A stretch of 64,000 nt of DNA. Source: Owenweeksia sp965214115 (GTDB taxonomy: Bacteria; Bacteroidota; Bacteroidia; Flavobacteriales; Schleiferiaceae). Under the pieces are notes generated by a model, which saw only the letters and a list, made by a program, of their open reading frames with translations, had not been told where the DNA came from and made no database searches. Made by a program: the position numbers and the translations under genes. Each line of letters begins with the position of its first letter. Within the stretch, counting starts at the first letter, position 1. Positions 34,629-42,342 of the stretch are shown here, in pieces. The DNA lies in NCBI GenBank assembly GCA_965214115.1, contig CBDCAU010000008.1, positions 1 through 64,000 on the forward strand, given 5' to 3'.

Positions 34629-35459
34629 TCACTCCACCGAATCCCCCTCCCCTTCCTTCTCCAAAAACTCCTTCTCCCGCACCGGAAAATCTTGCTTCGA
34701 GAGCAAATCCCCAATCCTTGACAGCACGGTCAGCCGCCCGCCGTAGGCTTCTTGCAAGAGTTGAGGTGTGAAAACTGAGTCCTTTGAACCTGAGGCAACT
34801 AAGCGTGTGTTCAGCAACACAATCCAATCAAAATATTCGTAGGCCGTCTGCAAATCGTGGTGGACGATGACCACGGTTTTGCCCTCGCTTTTCATCTCCG
34901 AAAGGAGCGCCAAAATGGAATCTTCCGTGGCGGCGTCCACGCCCACGAAAGGCTCGTCCATCAGGTACAAATCCGCTTGCTGGGCGAGGCTGCGCGCGAT
35001 GAACACCCGCTGTTGCTGCCCGCCGCTGAGCTGCGAAATCTGCCGCTTGGCGTATTCGAGCATCCCCGTTTTTTCCAGCGCTTGGGTGGTGATTTCCTTG
35101 TCTTTTTTAGAAAGGCGGCGAAACAGATTTGATTTTCGGTAGCGCCCCATTTCCACTACGTCAAAAACGGAGGCGGGAAAATCCCAATCAACCGTCTCGC
35201 GCTGAGGCACATACGAAACCTTGTGCCGGATTTTGTCCAAATCTTCGCCAAAAATTTTGACGTAGCCGCTGTCCGGTTCCATCAGCCCCATCAGGTTGCG
35301 CAGCAAGGTGGTTTTCCCCGAGCCGTTCGGCCCCACGATGCCAATGAGTTTGCCCTGCGGCAATTTGAAATCAATGTCCCACAAAACGGGCCGCCGCTGG
35401 TAGCTGGCCGTCAGGTTGTGGACTTCAATCGCGGGGATTTCGTTTTGCAAATCTTTCAT
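34629..35459 (-). CDS. Metal ABC transporter ATP-binding protein
   Basis: The 276-residue ATPase has Walker A GPNGSGKTTLLRNL (near residue 38), the Q-loop in SYVPQRETVDW, the ABC signature QLSGGQQQRVFIARSL, Walker B DLYLMDEPFVGVD and the switch His in VIVHHDLQT. It belongs to the Mn/Zn/Fe (TroB/ZnuC) group. ATG at 35459 overlaps the stop of the binding-protein gene; the open frame runs further upstream but inside that gene. The expected permease gene downstream is displaced by about 1.5 kb of accessory DNA. Confidence 0.93.
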   Translation of the reverse strand: MKDLQNEIPAIEVHNLTASYQRRPVLWDIDFKLPQGKLIGIVGPNGSGKTTLLRNLMGLMEPDSGYVKIFGEDLDKIRHKVSYVPQRETVDWDFPASVFDVVEMGRYRKSNLFRRLSKKDKEITTQALEKTGMLEYAKRQISQLSGGQQQRVFIARSLAQQADLYLMDEPFVGVDAATEDSILALLSEMKSEGKTVVIVHHDLQTAYEYFDWIVLLNTRLVASGSKDSVFTPQLLQEAYGGRLTVLSRIGDLLSKQDFPVREKEFLEKEGEGDSVE

Positions 35460-36487
35460 TTTAAAGCATTTACGATGGTTTCCACATTGTGGCGCACCAT
35501 CCCGATATAAGTGCCTTCGGGCGTGCCGGCAGCGCCCATTGCATCGGAAAAAAGTTCGCCGCCGAGCTGCAAATCGTGGCCGCGCCGCTGGCAACCTTCG
35601 ATGACCGCCTCCACCGATTTTTTCGGCACCGAACTCTCCACGAAAATGGCTTTGATTTCATTTTTCACGATAAAATCCACCAAATTGGAAATATCTTGCA
35701 AGCCGTATTCGGCGGTGGTGGAGATGCCCTGCAAGCCGCGCACTTCAATTCCGTACGCCTTCCCAAAATATTTGAAAGCATCGTGGGCGGTTATCAAAAC
35801 GCGCTGGTTTTCAGGAATTTCAGCGATGGTAGCCTCGCAATAAGCATCCAACCGCTGCATTTTTTGAAGATACAATTCCGCGTTTTCCGCAATCTGTTTT
35901 TCCTTTTCGGGAAAGGACTTTTGCAATTCTTGGGAGAGGTTTTCAATCACCTCCGCCCACAGCGCCACGTCAAACCAAATGTGGGGGTCTTCCGCGCCGA
36001 CGTAATCCGTGGAATTGATGAGTTTCGATTCGTCCAAACCGTCCGCCATCGCCAAAATGGTTTTGCGGTTTTCCAGTTTTTCAAAGATTTCGCCCATCTT
36101 CCCTTCGAGGTGCAAACCGTTGTAAACGATGACTTTAGCTTCGCTTAGCGCGGCGATGTCGCCTTGGGTGGCTTTGTACAGATGCGGGTCCACGCCCGCC
36201 CCCATCAAGGCTTTTACATCGGCGGAATCCCCCAGGAGGTTTTTTACGGCATCGCCAATCATTCCGGTGGTGCAGACGATGGTGTTGGATAGGTTTTTAG
36301 GATTTTGGTGGCAGGCGGATAGTGTGAGAATTAGAAAGAGTGCGATTAGCAATCTTGGCCCCCCAACCCCCCTAAGGGGGGCGAAGCATACTGGCGTAAA
36401 TAGCTCGCGCAGTTTTAACCCAATATATTCCACCGCAGCAACCCCCTTAGGGGGAATGGGGGCCAGCTCATTATTATTTTCTCTCAT
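35456..36487 (-). CDS. Metal ABC transporter solute-binding lipoprotein (TroA/MntA-like)
   Basis: The mature part is a cluster 9 metal-binding protein: TTGMIGDAVKNLLGD, MGAGVDPHLYKATQGD, DPHIWFDVALWAEVIENLSQ, ITAHDAFKYFGKAYGIEVRG and FSDAMGAAGTPEGTYIG, with the ligands His, His, His and Asp in these motifs. The lipobox is LILTLSAC. Between MRENNN and this signal peptide lie about 38 extra codons made of two palindromic GC-rich repeats (see 36357-36467), so the frame starts about 42 codons before the expected place. ATG at 36487 overlaps the stop of the regulator gene. A TTG at 36352 is a possible shorter start. Confidence 0.9.
   Translation of the reverse strand: MRENNNELAPIPPKGVAAVEYIGLKLRELFTPVCFAPLRGVGGPRLLIALFLILTLSACHQNPKNLSNTIVCTTGMIGDAVKNLLGDSADVKALMGAGVDPHLYKATQGDIAALSEAKVIVYNGLHLEGKMGEIFEKLENRKTILAMADGLDESKLINSTDYVGAEDPHIWFDVALWAEVIENLSQELQKSFPEKEKQIAENAELYLQKMQRLDAYCEATIAEIPENQRVLITAHDAFKYFGKAYGIEVRGLQGISTTAEYGLQDISNLVDFIVKNEIKAIFVESSVPKKSVEAVIEGCQRRGHDLQLGGELFSDAMGAAGTPEGTYIGMVRHNVETIVNALK
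36357..36467. repeat. Palindromic repeat pair inside the metal-binding lipoprotein gene
   Basis: Left part GGCCCCCCAACCCCCCTAAG then GGGGGG; right part CCCCCTTAGGGGG then AATGGGGGCCAGC, each a palindrome and together inverted around about 55 bases. The 111-base element keeps the frame open on the minus strand. Confidence 0.75.
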
Positions 36488-37149
36488 TCCATTTCTTTTA
36501 CAAAAAGATTCCCAACCACCTGCGCGCTCAAACTGACCTCGCGGTCATTTTCGATTTTCACGCGCATCGAACCGTCGTATTCTTCACGTTCTTTGATTTC
36601 GAGATTTTGGCCGAGCGCGATGCCTTTTTTCTCTAAAAATTTTAAAAATTCCGCCGAACTGTCCTTTACGGCGCGGATTTCAACTTTTTGGTTTTCAGCG
36701 CATTCTTCCAAAATCTTCTCGCTACGGTCAGGAAAGTTTCCGTTTTTATCGGGAATCGGGTCGCCGTGCGGGTCAAATTTGGGAAAGCCAAGAAACTCCT
36801 CTAATCGGTCTGTCAGTTTCGGGGATTGGATGTGTTCCAATTGCTCCGCGATTTCGTGGACCTCTTCCCAGCCGAACTGCATTTTTTCTACCAAAAAAAC
36901 TTCCCACAGACGGTGCTTTCGTAAAGTGCGGATGGCGATTTTTTTGCCTTCGGAAGTGAGCGTAACTCCTTGGTACTTTTTGTATTGCAACAATTTTTTA
37001 TCGGCCAGCTTGCGCAGCATATCGGTAACGGAACCGGCTTTGGTTTGCAACCGTTCCGCAATGGCAGAAGTGGACGCGCCTTTTTTCTCCGCGTTTTGGG
37101 AGAGGAAGAAGATGGCTTTTAGATAATTTTCTTCGGTAAAGGAGTACAT
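36484..37149 (-). CDS. DtxR/MntR-family metal-dependent regulator
   Basis: The 221-residue protein has the N-terminal winged helix (TEENYLKAIFFLSQNAEKKG; STSAIAERLQTKAGSVTDML), the metal-binding and dimerisation domain (KHRLWEVFLVEKMQFGWEEV; HEIAEQLEHIQSP; FPKFDPHGDPIPDKNG) and a C-terminal SH3/FeoA-like domain (GIALGQNLEIKEREEYDG). It would repress metal-uptake genes when Mn or Fe is bound. ATG at 37149 (MYSFTEENYLKAIF) was chosen over an upstream frame opening. It heads the operon with the ABC transporter. Confidence 0.93.
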   Translation of the reverse strand: MYSFTEENYLKAIFFLSQNAEKKGASTSAIAERLQTKAGSVTDMLRKLADKKLLQYKKYQGVTLTSEGKKIAIRTLRKHRLWEVFLVEKMQFGWEEVHEIAEQLEHIQSPKLTDRLEEFLGFPKFDPHGDPIPDKNGNFPDRSEKILEECAENQKVEIRAVKDSSAEFLKFLEKKGIALGQNLEIKEREEYDGSMRVKIENDREVSLSAQVVGNLFVKEME

Positions 37150-37189
37150 TTTGTTTTTAGCGCGTTTGTGTCGTCTTTGTGGGTTCGTG

Positions 37190-37600
37190 TCGTCCCTACG
37201 GGACTTCAACGTTTGTGTGATTTGGTGATAATTTACCCCGACCTGAAGGTCGGGGCTACAAACATTCCGCCCCTCTGGGGCTGCATTTTTTATCGCTCAA
37301 TTAAATATTGTTCTTAATGTACTTTGCGATATTGGGCCGCGTACGGATTTTTACAATTACGGCAAATTCCCAAATCGCAAAAGCGCCAGAGGCGCGAAAT
37401 GACTGTAGCGCCGCCTGTAAGGGCGGCGTGAAAAAACCCCCGCCGTCCCGAAAAGCCCCTCCCGATAGCTATCGGGAGGGGCGAAACTTTTTCACTATTA
37501 AAAACCTTTCAATACCTATAATTTTTTAAACCTTTAGGGTTCGGAGACCCTAAAGGTTGTGCTCCGCAAAGCTAAATCAAAATTTTGAATGTTCTTAAAA
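37190..37600. repeat. Array of palindromic repeats upstream of the metal regulator gene
   Basis: Several unlike hairpins follow each other: CGTCCCTACGGGAC (37190-37203), CCCCGACCTGAAGGTCGGGG (37237-37256), CGCCCCTCTGGGGC (37268-37281), GCGCCAGAGGCGC (37385-37397), GCCGCCTGTAAGGGCGGC (37411-37428), CCCCTCCCGATAGCTATCGG then GAGGGG (about 37456-37481), and ACCTTTAGGGTTCGG then AGACCCTAAAGGT. No gene is seen. Confidence 0.65.
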
Positions 37601-37604
37601 TAAG

Positions 37605-37620
37605 TTTAGGTTTGCCTAAA
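37605..37620. promoter_or_regulatory. DtxR/MntR-type operator
   Basis: TTTAGGTTTGCCTAAA is an inverted repeat (TTTAGG, 4-base spacer, CCTAAA) very close to the TTTAGGTTAGCCTAAA-like boxes of MntR/SirR-type regulators. It lies 95 bases before the outer-membrane protein gene at 37715 and 456 bases before the divergent regulator gene. A repeat hairpin, CCCTGACAGGG..CCCTGTCAGGG, separates it from the plus-strand gene. Confidence 0.6.
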
Positions 37621-37714
37621 ATTTAAAATGCGAACACTCTCAAGCCAACCCTGACAGGGTTTTGAACCCTGTCAGGGTCAAATCCTTAGTTTGTTTACCC
37701 GAAAATTTATCTGA

Positions 37715-38473
37715 ATGAAAAAAATTTATGCGCTGAGCTTTTTCTTTTTCGGAATGTATCAACTTCATTCCCAACAAATTGTAACAGACCGCCCCGACCA
37801 AACCGAAGCCAGTAGCACGGTGGAACCGAGCCAAATCCAAGTAGAAGCCGGCGTTTTAATTATGAATGAACAACCGGATTCGCGTACCGAAGTCCGCAGC
37901 TCGGCCATTCCCAATGCGCTTTTTCGGGTCGGGCTTTTCAACCATTTTGAACTGCGCGTGGTAACGCAAATGGAAACCGTGAAAATTTTGCAAGACGGCA
38001 TCGAAACCTTCCGCGACTTTGGTTTTTCCAATCTCGAAGTCGGTTTCAAAGTCCAATTCACGGAAGAAAAAGAAGGGGTGCCCGAAATCGGTTTTTTGAC
38101 GCATTTGGTTTGTTCCACGGGCAGTAACTCCTTCAATGACAGTTCGTTCGGTAGCATCAACAAACTGGCGATTACCCATACTTTTTCCGAAACACATTCG
38201 CTCGCGTATAATATCGGCTACGATTATCTTGGCACGGGAAACGGTGATTTGTTTTACTCCTTAGCGTGGGGCATCACGCTATCCGAAAAAGTGGGGATGT
38301 ATTTGGAACCTTACGGATTTATAAGAAACATCGAAACGTGGGAAGCCAGCGCCGACGCGGGTTTCGTGTATTTCCCGATTCCGACCATCCAACTTGATTA
38401 TTCCTTTGGGTTGGGATTGAACCACCGGATGAATTACCAAAGTGTCGGCATCAGTTTTCGATTGCCAAACTGA
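37715..38473 (+). CDS. Outer-membrane transporter-like beta-barrel protein
   Basis: The 252-residue protein has a signal peptide (MKKIYALSFFFFGMYQLHS) and begins, after cleavage, QQIVTDRPDQTEASSTVEPS, the typical start of the Bacteroidota transporter family related to the MetA-pathway phenol-degradation barrel (pfam13557-like). It ends in a barrel-type strand, YQSVGISFRLPN. A DtxR-type operator upstream suggests it is controlled with the metal ABC operon, so a role in metal passage across the outer membrane is inferred but not shown. Confidence 0.75.
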   Translation: MKKIYALSFFFFGMYQLHSQQIVTDRPDQTEASSTVEPSQIQVEAGVLIMNEQPDSRTEVRSSAIPNALFRVGLFNHFELRVVTQMETVKILQDGIETFRDFGFSNLEVGFKVQFTEEKEGVPEIGFLTHLVCSTGSNSFNDSSFGSINKLAITHTFSETHSLAYNIGYDYLGTGNGDLFYSLAWGITLSEKVGMYLEPYGFIRNIETWEASADAGFVYFPIPTIQLDYSFGLGLNHRMNYQSVGISFRLPN

Positions 38474-38533
38474 CCCTCGAACTTTTTGGATAAACCTTAG
38501 TTACCTGCGCATTAATCAATCAAATACACGATT

Positions 38534-38695
38534 ATGCTACGATGGATTATCATTTTTCTGGTGATTGCTTTGATCGCCGCACTTTTTGGCTTCGGGGGTA
38601 TTGCCGCCGGTGCCGCTGGCATCGCTAAGATTATATTTTATATTTTCTTGGTATTGCTGGTTATCAGCTTGATAATGAGATTGGTGCGCGGCTAA
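38534..38695 (+). CDS. DUF1328 small membrane protein
   Basis: The 53-residue protein MLRWIIIFLVIALIAALFGF... has two hydrophobic helices around a glycine-rich GFGGIAAGAAGIAK turn, the signature of DUF1328 (YtjA-like). The function is unknown; members are often induced by stress. The ORF is short and easily missed. A terminator follows. Confidence 0.85.
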   Translation: MLRWIIIFLVIALIAALFGFGGIAAGAAGIAKIIFYIFLVLLVISLIMRLVRG

Positions 38696-38721
38696 GAACT
38701 CGCCGGACTACAACGAAAAAT

Positions 38722-38754
38722 ACCCGTCTGAACTTTGGTTTGGGCGGGTTTTTT
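38722..38754 (+). terminator. Rho-independent terminator after the DUF1328 gene
   Basis: ACCCG pairs with CGGGT across a 18-base loop with extra pairs, followed by TTTTT. Confidence 0.55.
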
Positions 38755-38756
38755 GT

Positions 38757-38903
38757 GGGCGCGCCCCACGGTTTCAACCGTGGGTTGGGGTGCGCGGCAA
38801 AGGTCTTCCCAACTGACGGTTTCAACCCACGGTTGAAACCGTGGGTTGGGACGTACAGAAGTGCAGTGATTTCTCCCAACTGACGGTTTCAACCGTCAGC
38901 GCG
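38757..38903. repeat. Copies of a CACGGTTTCAACCGTG repeat
   Basis: Three related palindromes are present: CCCACGGTTTCAACCGTGGG (38765-38784), a central GACGGTTTCAACCCACGG then TTGAAACCGTGGG (about 38815-38846), and TGACGGTTTCAACCGTCA (38882-38899). The CCCAACTGACGGTTTCAAC start is repeated. They sit between convergent genes. Confidence 0.75.
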
Positions 38904-38911
38904 CACCACTT

Positions 38912-39226
38912 TCAATACTCTATCTTCATCTTCTTGATCATCTCTTCGTGGCGCGGTTCGTTCTGCGCGCCGTAGGCATCCACCAGCGTTCCCTTTTTTC
39001 CATCATTGGTAGTGATGGCGTACAAAATACTCATATCGTCAGGGTTGGTCATCCCCTCGAAGCGGTGGAATTCGTCCACTTCAAATTCCTGCGGGCCGTA
39101 TTCCAGCTTTTCGCTTTTGCATTCGATTTTGTCGGGACAGAGGTTGAAATCCAGTTTGTAGCCTTTCTCGGTCAAATCGTCCACGCCTTTGGAGAGGGTG
39201 CTGTATTGATTGTGTTGGTGTTCCAT
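38912..39226 (-). CDS. Small conserved Bacteroidota protein
   Basis: The 104-residue acidic protein (KGVDDLTEKGYKLDFNLCPD; FEVDEFHRFEGMTNPDDMSI; LYAITTNDGKKGTLVDAYGA) belongs to a widespread small family in Bacteroidota that is often mislabelled phosphoribosylpyrophosphate synthetase. It has no membrane segment or signal. The function is not known. Confidence 0.8.
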   Translation of the reverse strand: MEHQHNQYSTLSKGVDDLTEKGYKLDFNLCPDKIECKSEKLEYGPQEFEVDEFHRFEGMTNPDDMSILYAITTNDGKKGTLVDAYGAQNEPRHEEMIKKMKIEY

Positions 39227-39284
39227 TTTTTGGAAATGTTTTGGAGAGGAAACTGGGTTTGGGTGGGAAATGTTTTGAACCGCA

Positions 39285-39520
39285 TTCCTCCCCCTGATTT
39301 GAAATTTTTATTCAAAAATTTCAAACCTGTCCCCCTCCAGAGGGGGACAGCGCTCCGAACCCGCGACACGGAAACCTAACAAGAGGAAACTCCGAAAGCA
39401 ACAGTCTCCTAATTTTGGCTGATTATTCGAAGCGACGGCTCTGTCTCCCTCCTTGGAGGGGGTGCCGAGGAAACGAGGCGGGGGAGGGGCTTCGACCGTA
39501 GCCTGTCTTGAGCTTTGCCG
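39285..39520. repeat. Intergenic palindromic repeats between a small gene and lpxH
   Basis: GAAATTTTTATTCAAAAATTTC (39300-39321) is followed by GTCCCCCTCCAGAGGGGGAC (39330-39349). A CTCCCTCCTTGGAGGG hairpin (39448-39463) lies before CGGGGGAGGGGCTTCG. The segment TAGCCTGTCTTGAGCTTTGC..GAAAGG (about 39500-39527) recurs inverted near 47.95 kb and runs into the end of lpxH. Confidence 0.65.
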
Positions 39521-39526
39521 AAAGGT

Positions 39527-40294
39527 TCAGCCTGACGAATCTGCAAACTCCCGCAACTCCACCCCCGCCCCATCAAAAACCGCATACGTATTATACCTAA
39601 TCCAATCGCCCAGATTGATGTAGCGCGAATTTTCCCCCACCGCCATATCCAGCGGCAAGTGGCGGTGGCCGAAAACGAAATAATCAAAATGCCTTTTTTG
39701 CAGCATTTCTTTACAGAAAACCACCAAAAATTCTTTGTCGTCGCCCAAGTATTTTTCGTCTTCGATTTCGGTTTTTTGGCGGCTTTTTTTGGAGAAAAAA
39801 TCGGCCAACCCAATCCCAAAATTGGGGTGCAACCGCGCGAACGCCCATTGCGAAAAGCGGTTGGAAAATATTTTTTTGATGAATTTATACCCGTGGTCGC
39901 CGGGACCCAAACCGTCGCCGTGGCCGATGAAAAACTTCGTGCCGTTCCATTCTTTTTCGATGGGATGGCGGTGCAGAGTCACGCCCGTTTCTTTGGGTAG
40001 ATAATCGAAAATCCACATATCGTGGTTGCCCGTGAAAAGATGGACGGGCAGGCCGCCGTCAGTCAGTTCGGCCAGCTTTCCCAAAACGCGCACGAAGCCG
40101 CGCGGCACGGCCTTTTTATATTCAAACCAAAAATCGAAAAGGTCGCCGACTATATAGATTTCGGCGGCATCTTTCCGCGCCATTTCCAGCCAGCGGACGA
40201 AGCGTTTTTCGCGCGCCCGCGAACTGTCGTAATCCGGCGCGCCGAGGTGGAGGTCGGAGGCGAAATAGATTTTTTTTCCGGCGGGGAGTTGCAC
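39527..40294 (-). CDS. lpxH: UDP-2,3-diacylglucosamine diphosphatase (LpxH-type)
   Basis: The calcineurin-like metallophosphatase hydrolyses UDP-2,3-diacylglucosamine to lipid X in lipid A synthesis at the inner membrane. Metal-binding motifs are all present: YFASDLHLGAPD, IVGDLFDFWFE, FTGNHDMWIFDYLP, FIGHGDGLGP and FGHRHLPLD. GTG at 40294 gives the usual N-terminus (VQLPAGKKIYFASD); the open frame extends 16 codons further to a TTG that lies inside a palindromic repeat, so those residues are probably not translated. Confidence 0.9.
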   Translation of the reverse strand: MQLPAGKKIYFASDLHLGAPDYDSSRAREKRFVRWLEMARKDAAEIYIVGDLFDFWFEYKKAVPRGFVRVLGKLAELTDGGLPVHLFTGNHDMWIFDYLPKETGVTLHRHPIEKEWNGTKFFIGHGDGLGPGDHGYKFIKKIFSNRFSQWAFARLHPNFGIGLADFFSKKSRQKTEIEDEKYLGDDKEFLVVFCKEMLQKRHFDYFVFGHRHLPLDMAVGENSRYINLGDWIRYNTYAVFDGAGVELREFADSSG

Positions 40295-40329
40295 GGCGGC
40301 GAAGATACGGGGGGCGGGATTTTTGGGGT

Positions 40330-40363
40330 GAAACTTTTCCAAAGTTTGGAACTTTTGAAAAGT
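40330..40363. repeat. AACTTTTCCAAAGTTTGGAA repeat, copy 1
   Basis: The sequence around ACTTTTCCAAAGTTTGGAAC folds on itself and continues into TTTTGAAAAGT. A second copy lies at 41196-41232. It precedes lpxH. Confidence 0.65.
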
Positions 40364-40392
40364 CGGTCAAAAATCCCAATAGAGAAATAGAT

Positions 40393-41013
40393 TTACAAAT
40401 CAGGCGTCCGTTCTCTGCCATTCTTGAAAAACCCCACGCCGACCGAAAACCCGATGTAACTGCGCTCCTTAATTTCTGGATTGGTTTGGATGTGCGCTTT
40501 CAGGTGAAGGCCCACGTAATCAAACTGAACACCGCAGCGCAGTACGACTGGCACTGATAAATATTTCTCAGATTTCACAAAATATTCGGTACTGGACCAC
40601 AACCCAAAAAAGCTCTCCACCTGCCGCGAATGCAACTCTTCAGTGAGGGAGCGCCCGATGCCGAGTTGCGCCGCATAATACATTCTTAAATGGTAGCCGA
40701 TGGCCCCCACCGCAAAGTTGGACGTGCCATATTCCTTGGTATAATCCGGCCAAATGAACGGAAAGAGCAACACCGTTTGCAACAAACCCTGCGGGATGGG
40801 CTCACCGCGCACGCGGGCAAACTCGCCACTAATCAACACATTGCGATAGGCCAGCGCCAAACTGCCGTCGCGGTATCTCGTTTCGCCCAGCGCCACGGTG
40901 ATTTCGCCCCAGCATTGTAAGCGATAGTTTTTCGGAGCGGGCGTTTCGTCTATGTTTTGGCTCCAGCCAAGATGTGGCAGCGCGGCGCAAATCATCAAAA
41001 TCATCGTTTTCAT
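40393..41013 (-). CDS. Exported hypothetical protein, probably outer-membrane barrel
   Basis: The 206-residue product has a short signal peptide (MKTMILMICAALPHLGWSQ) and alternating strands such as YRLQCWGEITVALGETRYRD, SNFAVGAIGYHLRMYYAAQL and SYIGFSVGVGFFKNG, with a likely last strand near residue 195 and a short polar tail. The family is not recognised. It may be co-transcribed with nothing, since repeats lie on both sides. Confidence 0.6.
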   Translation of the reverse strand: MKTMILMICAALPHLGWSQNIDETPAPKNYRLQCWGEITVALGETRYRDGSLALAYRNVLISGEFARVRGEPIPQGLLQTVLLFPFIWPDYTKEYGTSNFAVGAIGYHLRMYYAAQLGIGRSLTEELHSRQVESFFGLWSSTEYFVKSEKYLSVPVVLRCGVQFDYVGLHLKAHIQTNPEIKERSYIGFSVGVGFFKNGRERTPDL

Positions 41014-41195
41014 AACGTCTTTGTTTTTGGTGCGGACAAAGCCACGAAAACTTGGCGGGCGGCCAAAACTGAATTTTGCAAATCCTTTTAGCGAGTTGCG
41101 ATTTTCCGTATCCTGAAAAAGCGCAATCCATTTTTTATCTGAAAAGTTGCGCTATTCCGTAAATTGGAGATTTCCCCCTTTCCGGTTTTGGTATG

Positions 41196-41232
41196 AAAAC
41201 TTTTCCAAAGTTTGGAGCTTTGAAAAAGTTTG
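41196..41232. repeat. AACTTTTCCAAAGTTTGGAG repeat, copy 2
   Basis: AAAACTTTTCCAAAGTTTGG then AGCTTTGAAAAAGTTT repeats the 40330-40363 palindrome with a few changes. It lies upstream of the M23 peptidase gene. Confidence 0.65.
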
Positions 41233-41305
41233 ACGGCGCCAAAAATTTATATTAAAAAATGGAAACCGATCCGCAACTCTTTCCCTTCCCGATATTTGCC
41301 CCGCA

Positions 41306-42175
41306 ATGGCAAACGACCCCCCCAAGAAAAAGCGCAAGACCATTGAAAAACTGCGCAACAAATACCGCCTCGTCATTTTAAACGATGATACCTTCGAGGA
41401 AAAACTCAGCCTGAAACTGAGCCGCCTCAACGTGTTTTTCATCATCGGCTTTTTGACGATTTTCTTGATCACCTCCACGGTTTTCCTCATCGCGTTCACG
41501 CCCTTGCGGGAATACATCCCCGGCTATTCCAGCACGGCGGTGCGCAGCAAAGCCTTCAAGTTGGCCTTGGCCACGGATTCCTTGGAGCAGCAACTGAATT
41601 ACAACCAGCGGTATTTGTTGAATATCAGAAAGATAGTGGAAGGCAACCCGCCGCTCGATTTTTCGGACACCGCGATGACCGACGACGAAATAAAAGCCGA
41701 ACTGAACCGGCCGCGCACCAAGCAAGATTCGCTGCTGCGGCTGATGGTGGAAGAAGAAGAGCGCTTCAACCTCACGCCCGGCGGCGCGGAAATCGGCGGC
41801 CTCGGCAACCTCTATTTTTTCACCCCCGTGAAGGGAATCATTTCCCAGCATTTCAATCCCAGGGAAAGCCACTGGGGCACGGACATCGTGGCGAAAAAAG
41901 ACGAAATCATTAAGGCCGCGCAGAACGGCATCGTGATTTTTTCGGAATGGACGGCGGAGACGGGCTATGTGGTGATTTTGCAGCACCCCGGCGATTTTCT
42001 TTCCGTTTATAAACACAACTCGGCTTTGCTGAAATCCCAAGGCGAAAGCGTCCGCGCGGGCGACCCGATTGCGGTGATCGGCAATTCGGGCGAGCTGACC
42101 ACCGGGCCGCACCTTCATTTTGAGTTGTGGTTCAACGGGAATCCGGTGGACGCGGAGAATTATTTGTCGTTTTAG
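41306..42175 (+). CDS. M23 family metallopeptidase with a membrane anchor
   Basis: The 289-residue protein has a basic cytoplasmic tail (PPKKKRKTIEKLRNKYR), one transmembrane helix (VFFIIGFLTIFLITSTVFLI, residues 48-67), a periplasmic linker with short coiled coil, and a C-terminal M23 domain with HWGTDIVAKKDE (first zinc ligands His and Asp) and TTGPHLHFELWFNG (HxH ligand motif) near residue 270. It would cut peptide cross-links in peptidoglycan during growth. Unlike the broken M23 gene at 1-2.3 kb, this one is intact. Confidence 0.92.
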   Translation: MANDPPKKKRKTIEKLRNKYRLVILNDDTFEEKLSLKLSRLNVFFIIGFLTIFLITSTVFLIAFTPLREYIPGYSSTAVRSKAFKLALATDSLEQQLNYNQRYLLNIRKIVEGNPPLDFSDTAMTDDEIKAELNRPRTKQDSLLRLMVEEEERFNLTPGGAEIGGLGNLYFFTPVKGIISQHFNPRESHWGTDIVAKKDEIIKAAQNGIVIFSEWTAETGYVVILQHPGDFLSVYKHNSALLKSQGESVRAGDPIAVIGNSGELTTGPHLHFELWFNGNPVDAENYLSF

Positions 42176-42340
42176 CCCCCAATCCCCTGCCTACCGTCAG
42201 GCAGGCCCAAAGGGGGTTTAGACACGTCAACGCGGCGCACATATCCTTCCTATTAAAAAGGATTGTGCAGCTAAAGTCCCCCTTTGCCGCGCATCGTAGC
42301 CGATACGGCACACGGTGGGGGATTTAGGGGGCTTTTGGAA
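42176..42340. repeat. Two-part GC-rich intergenic repeat
   Basis: Left half: GCCCCCAATCCCC, a CTGCCTACCGTCAGGCAG hairpin, CAAAGGGGGTTTAGA (42176-42221). Right half: GTGCAGCTAAAGTCCCCC.. (from 42265) to GGGGGATTTAGGGGGCT (ending about 42336), enclosing TGCCGCGCATCGTAGCCGAT. Both halves have relatives near 7.9-8.0 kb, and the right half has one near 58.05 kb. Confidence 0.7.
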
Positions 42341-42342
42341 AA

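Noticed and set aside
37150..37714. CRISPR-like appearance of repeated hairpins
   Set aside because: The hairpins are unlike each other, with no constant repeat length or spacer pattern and no cas genes.
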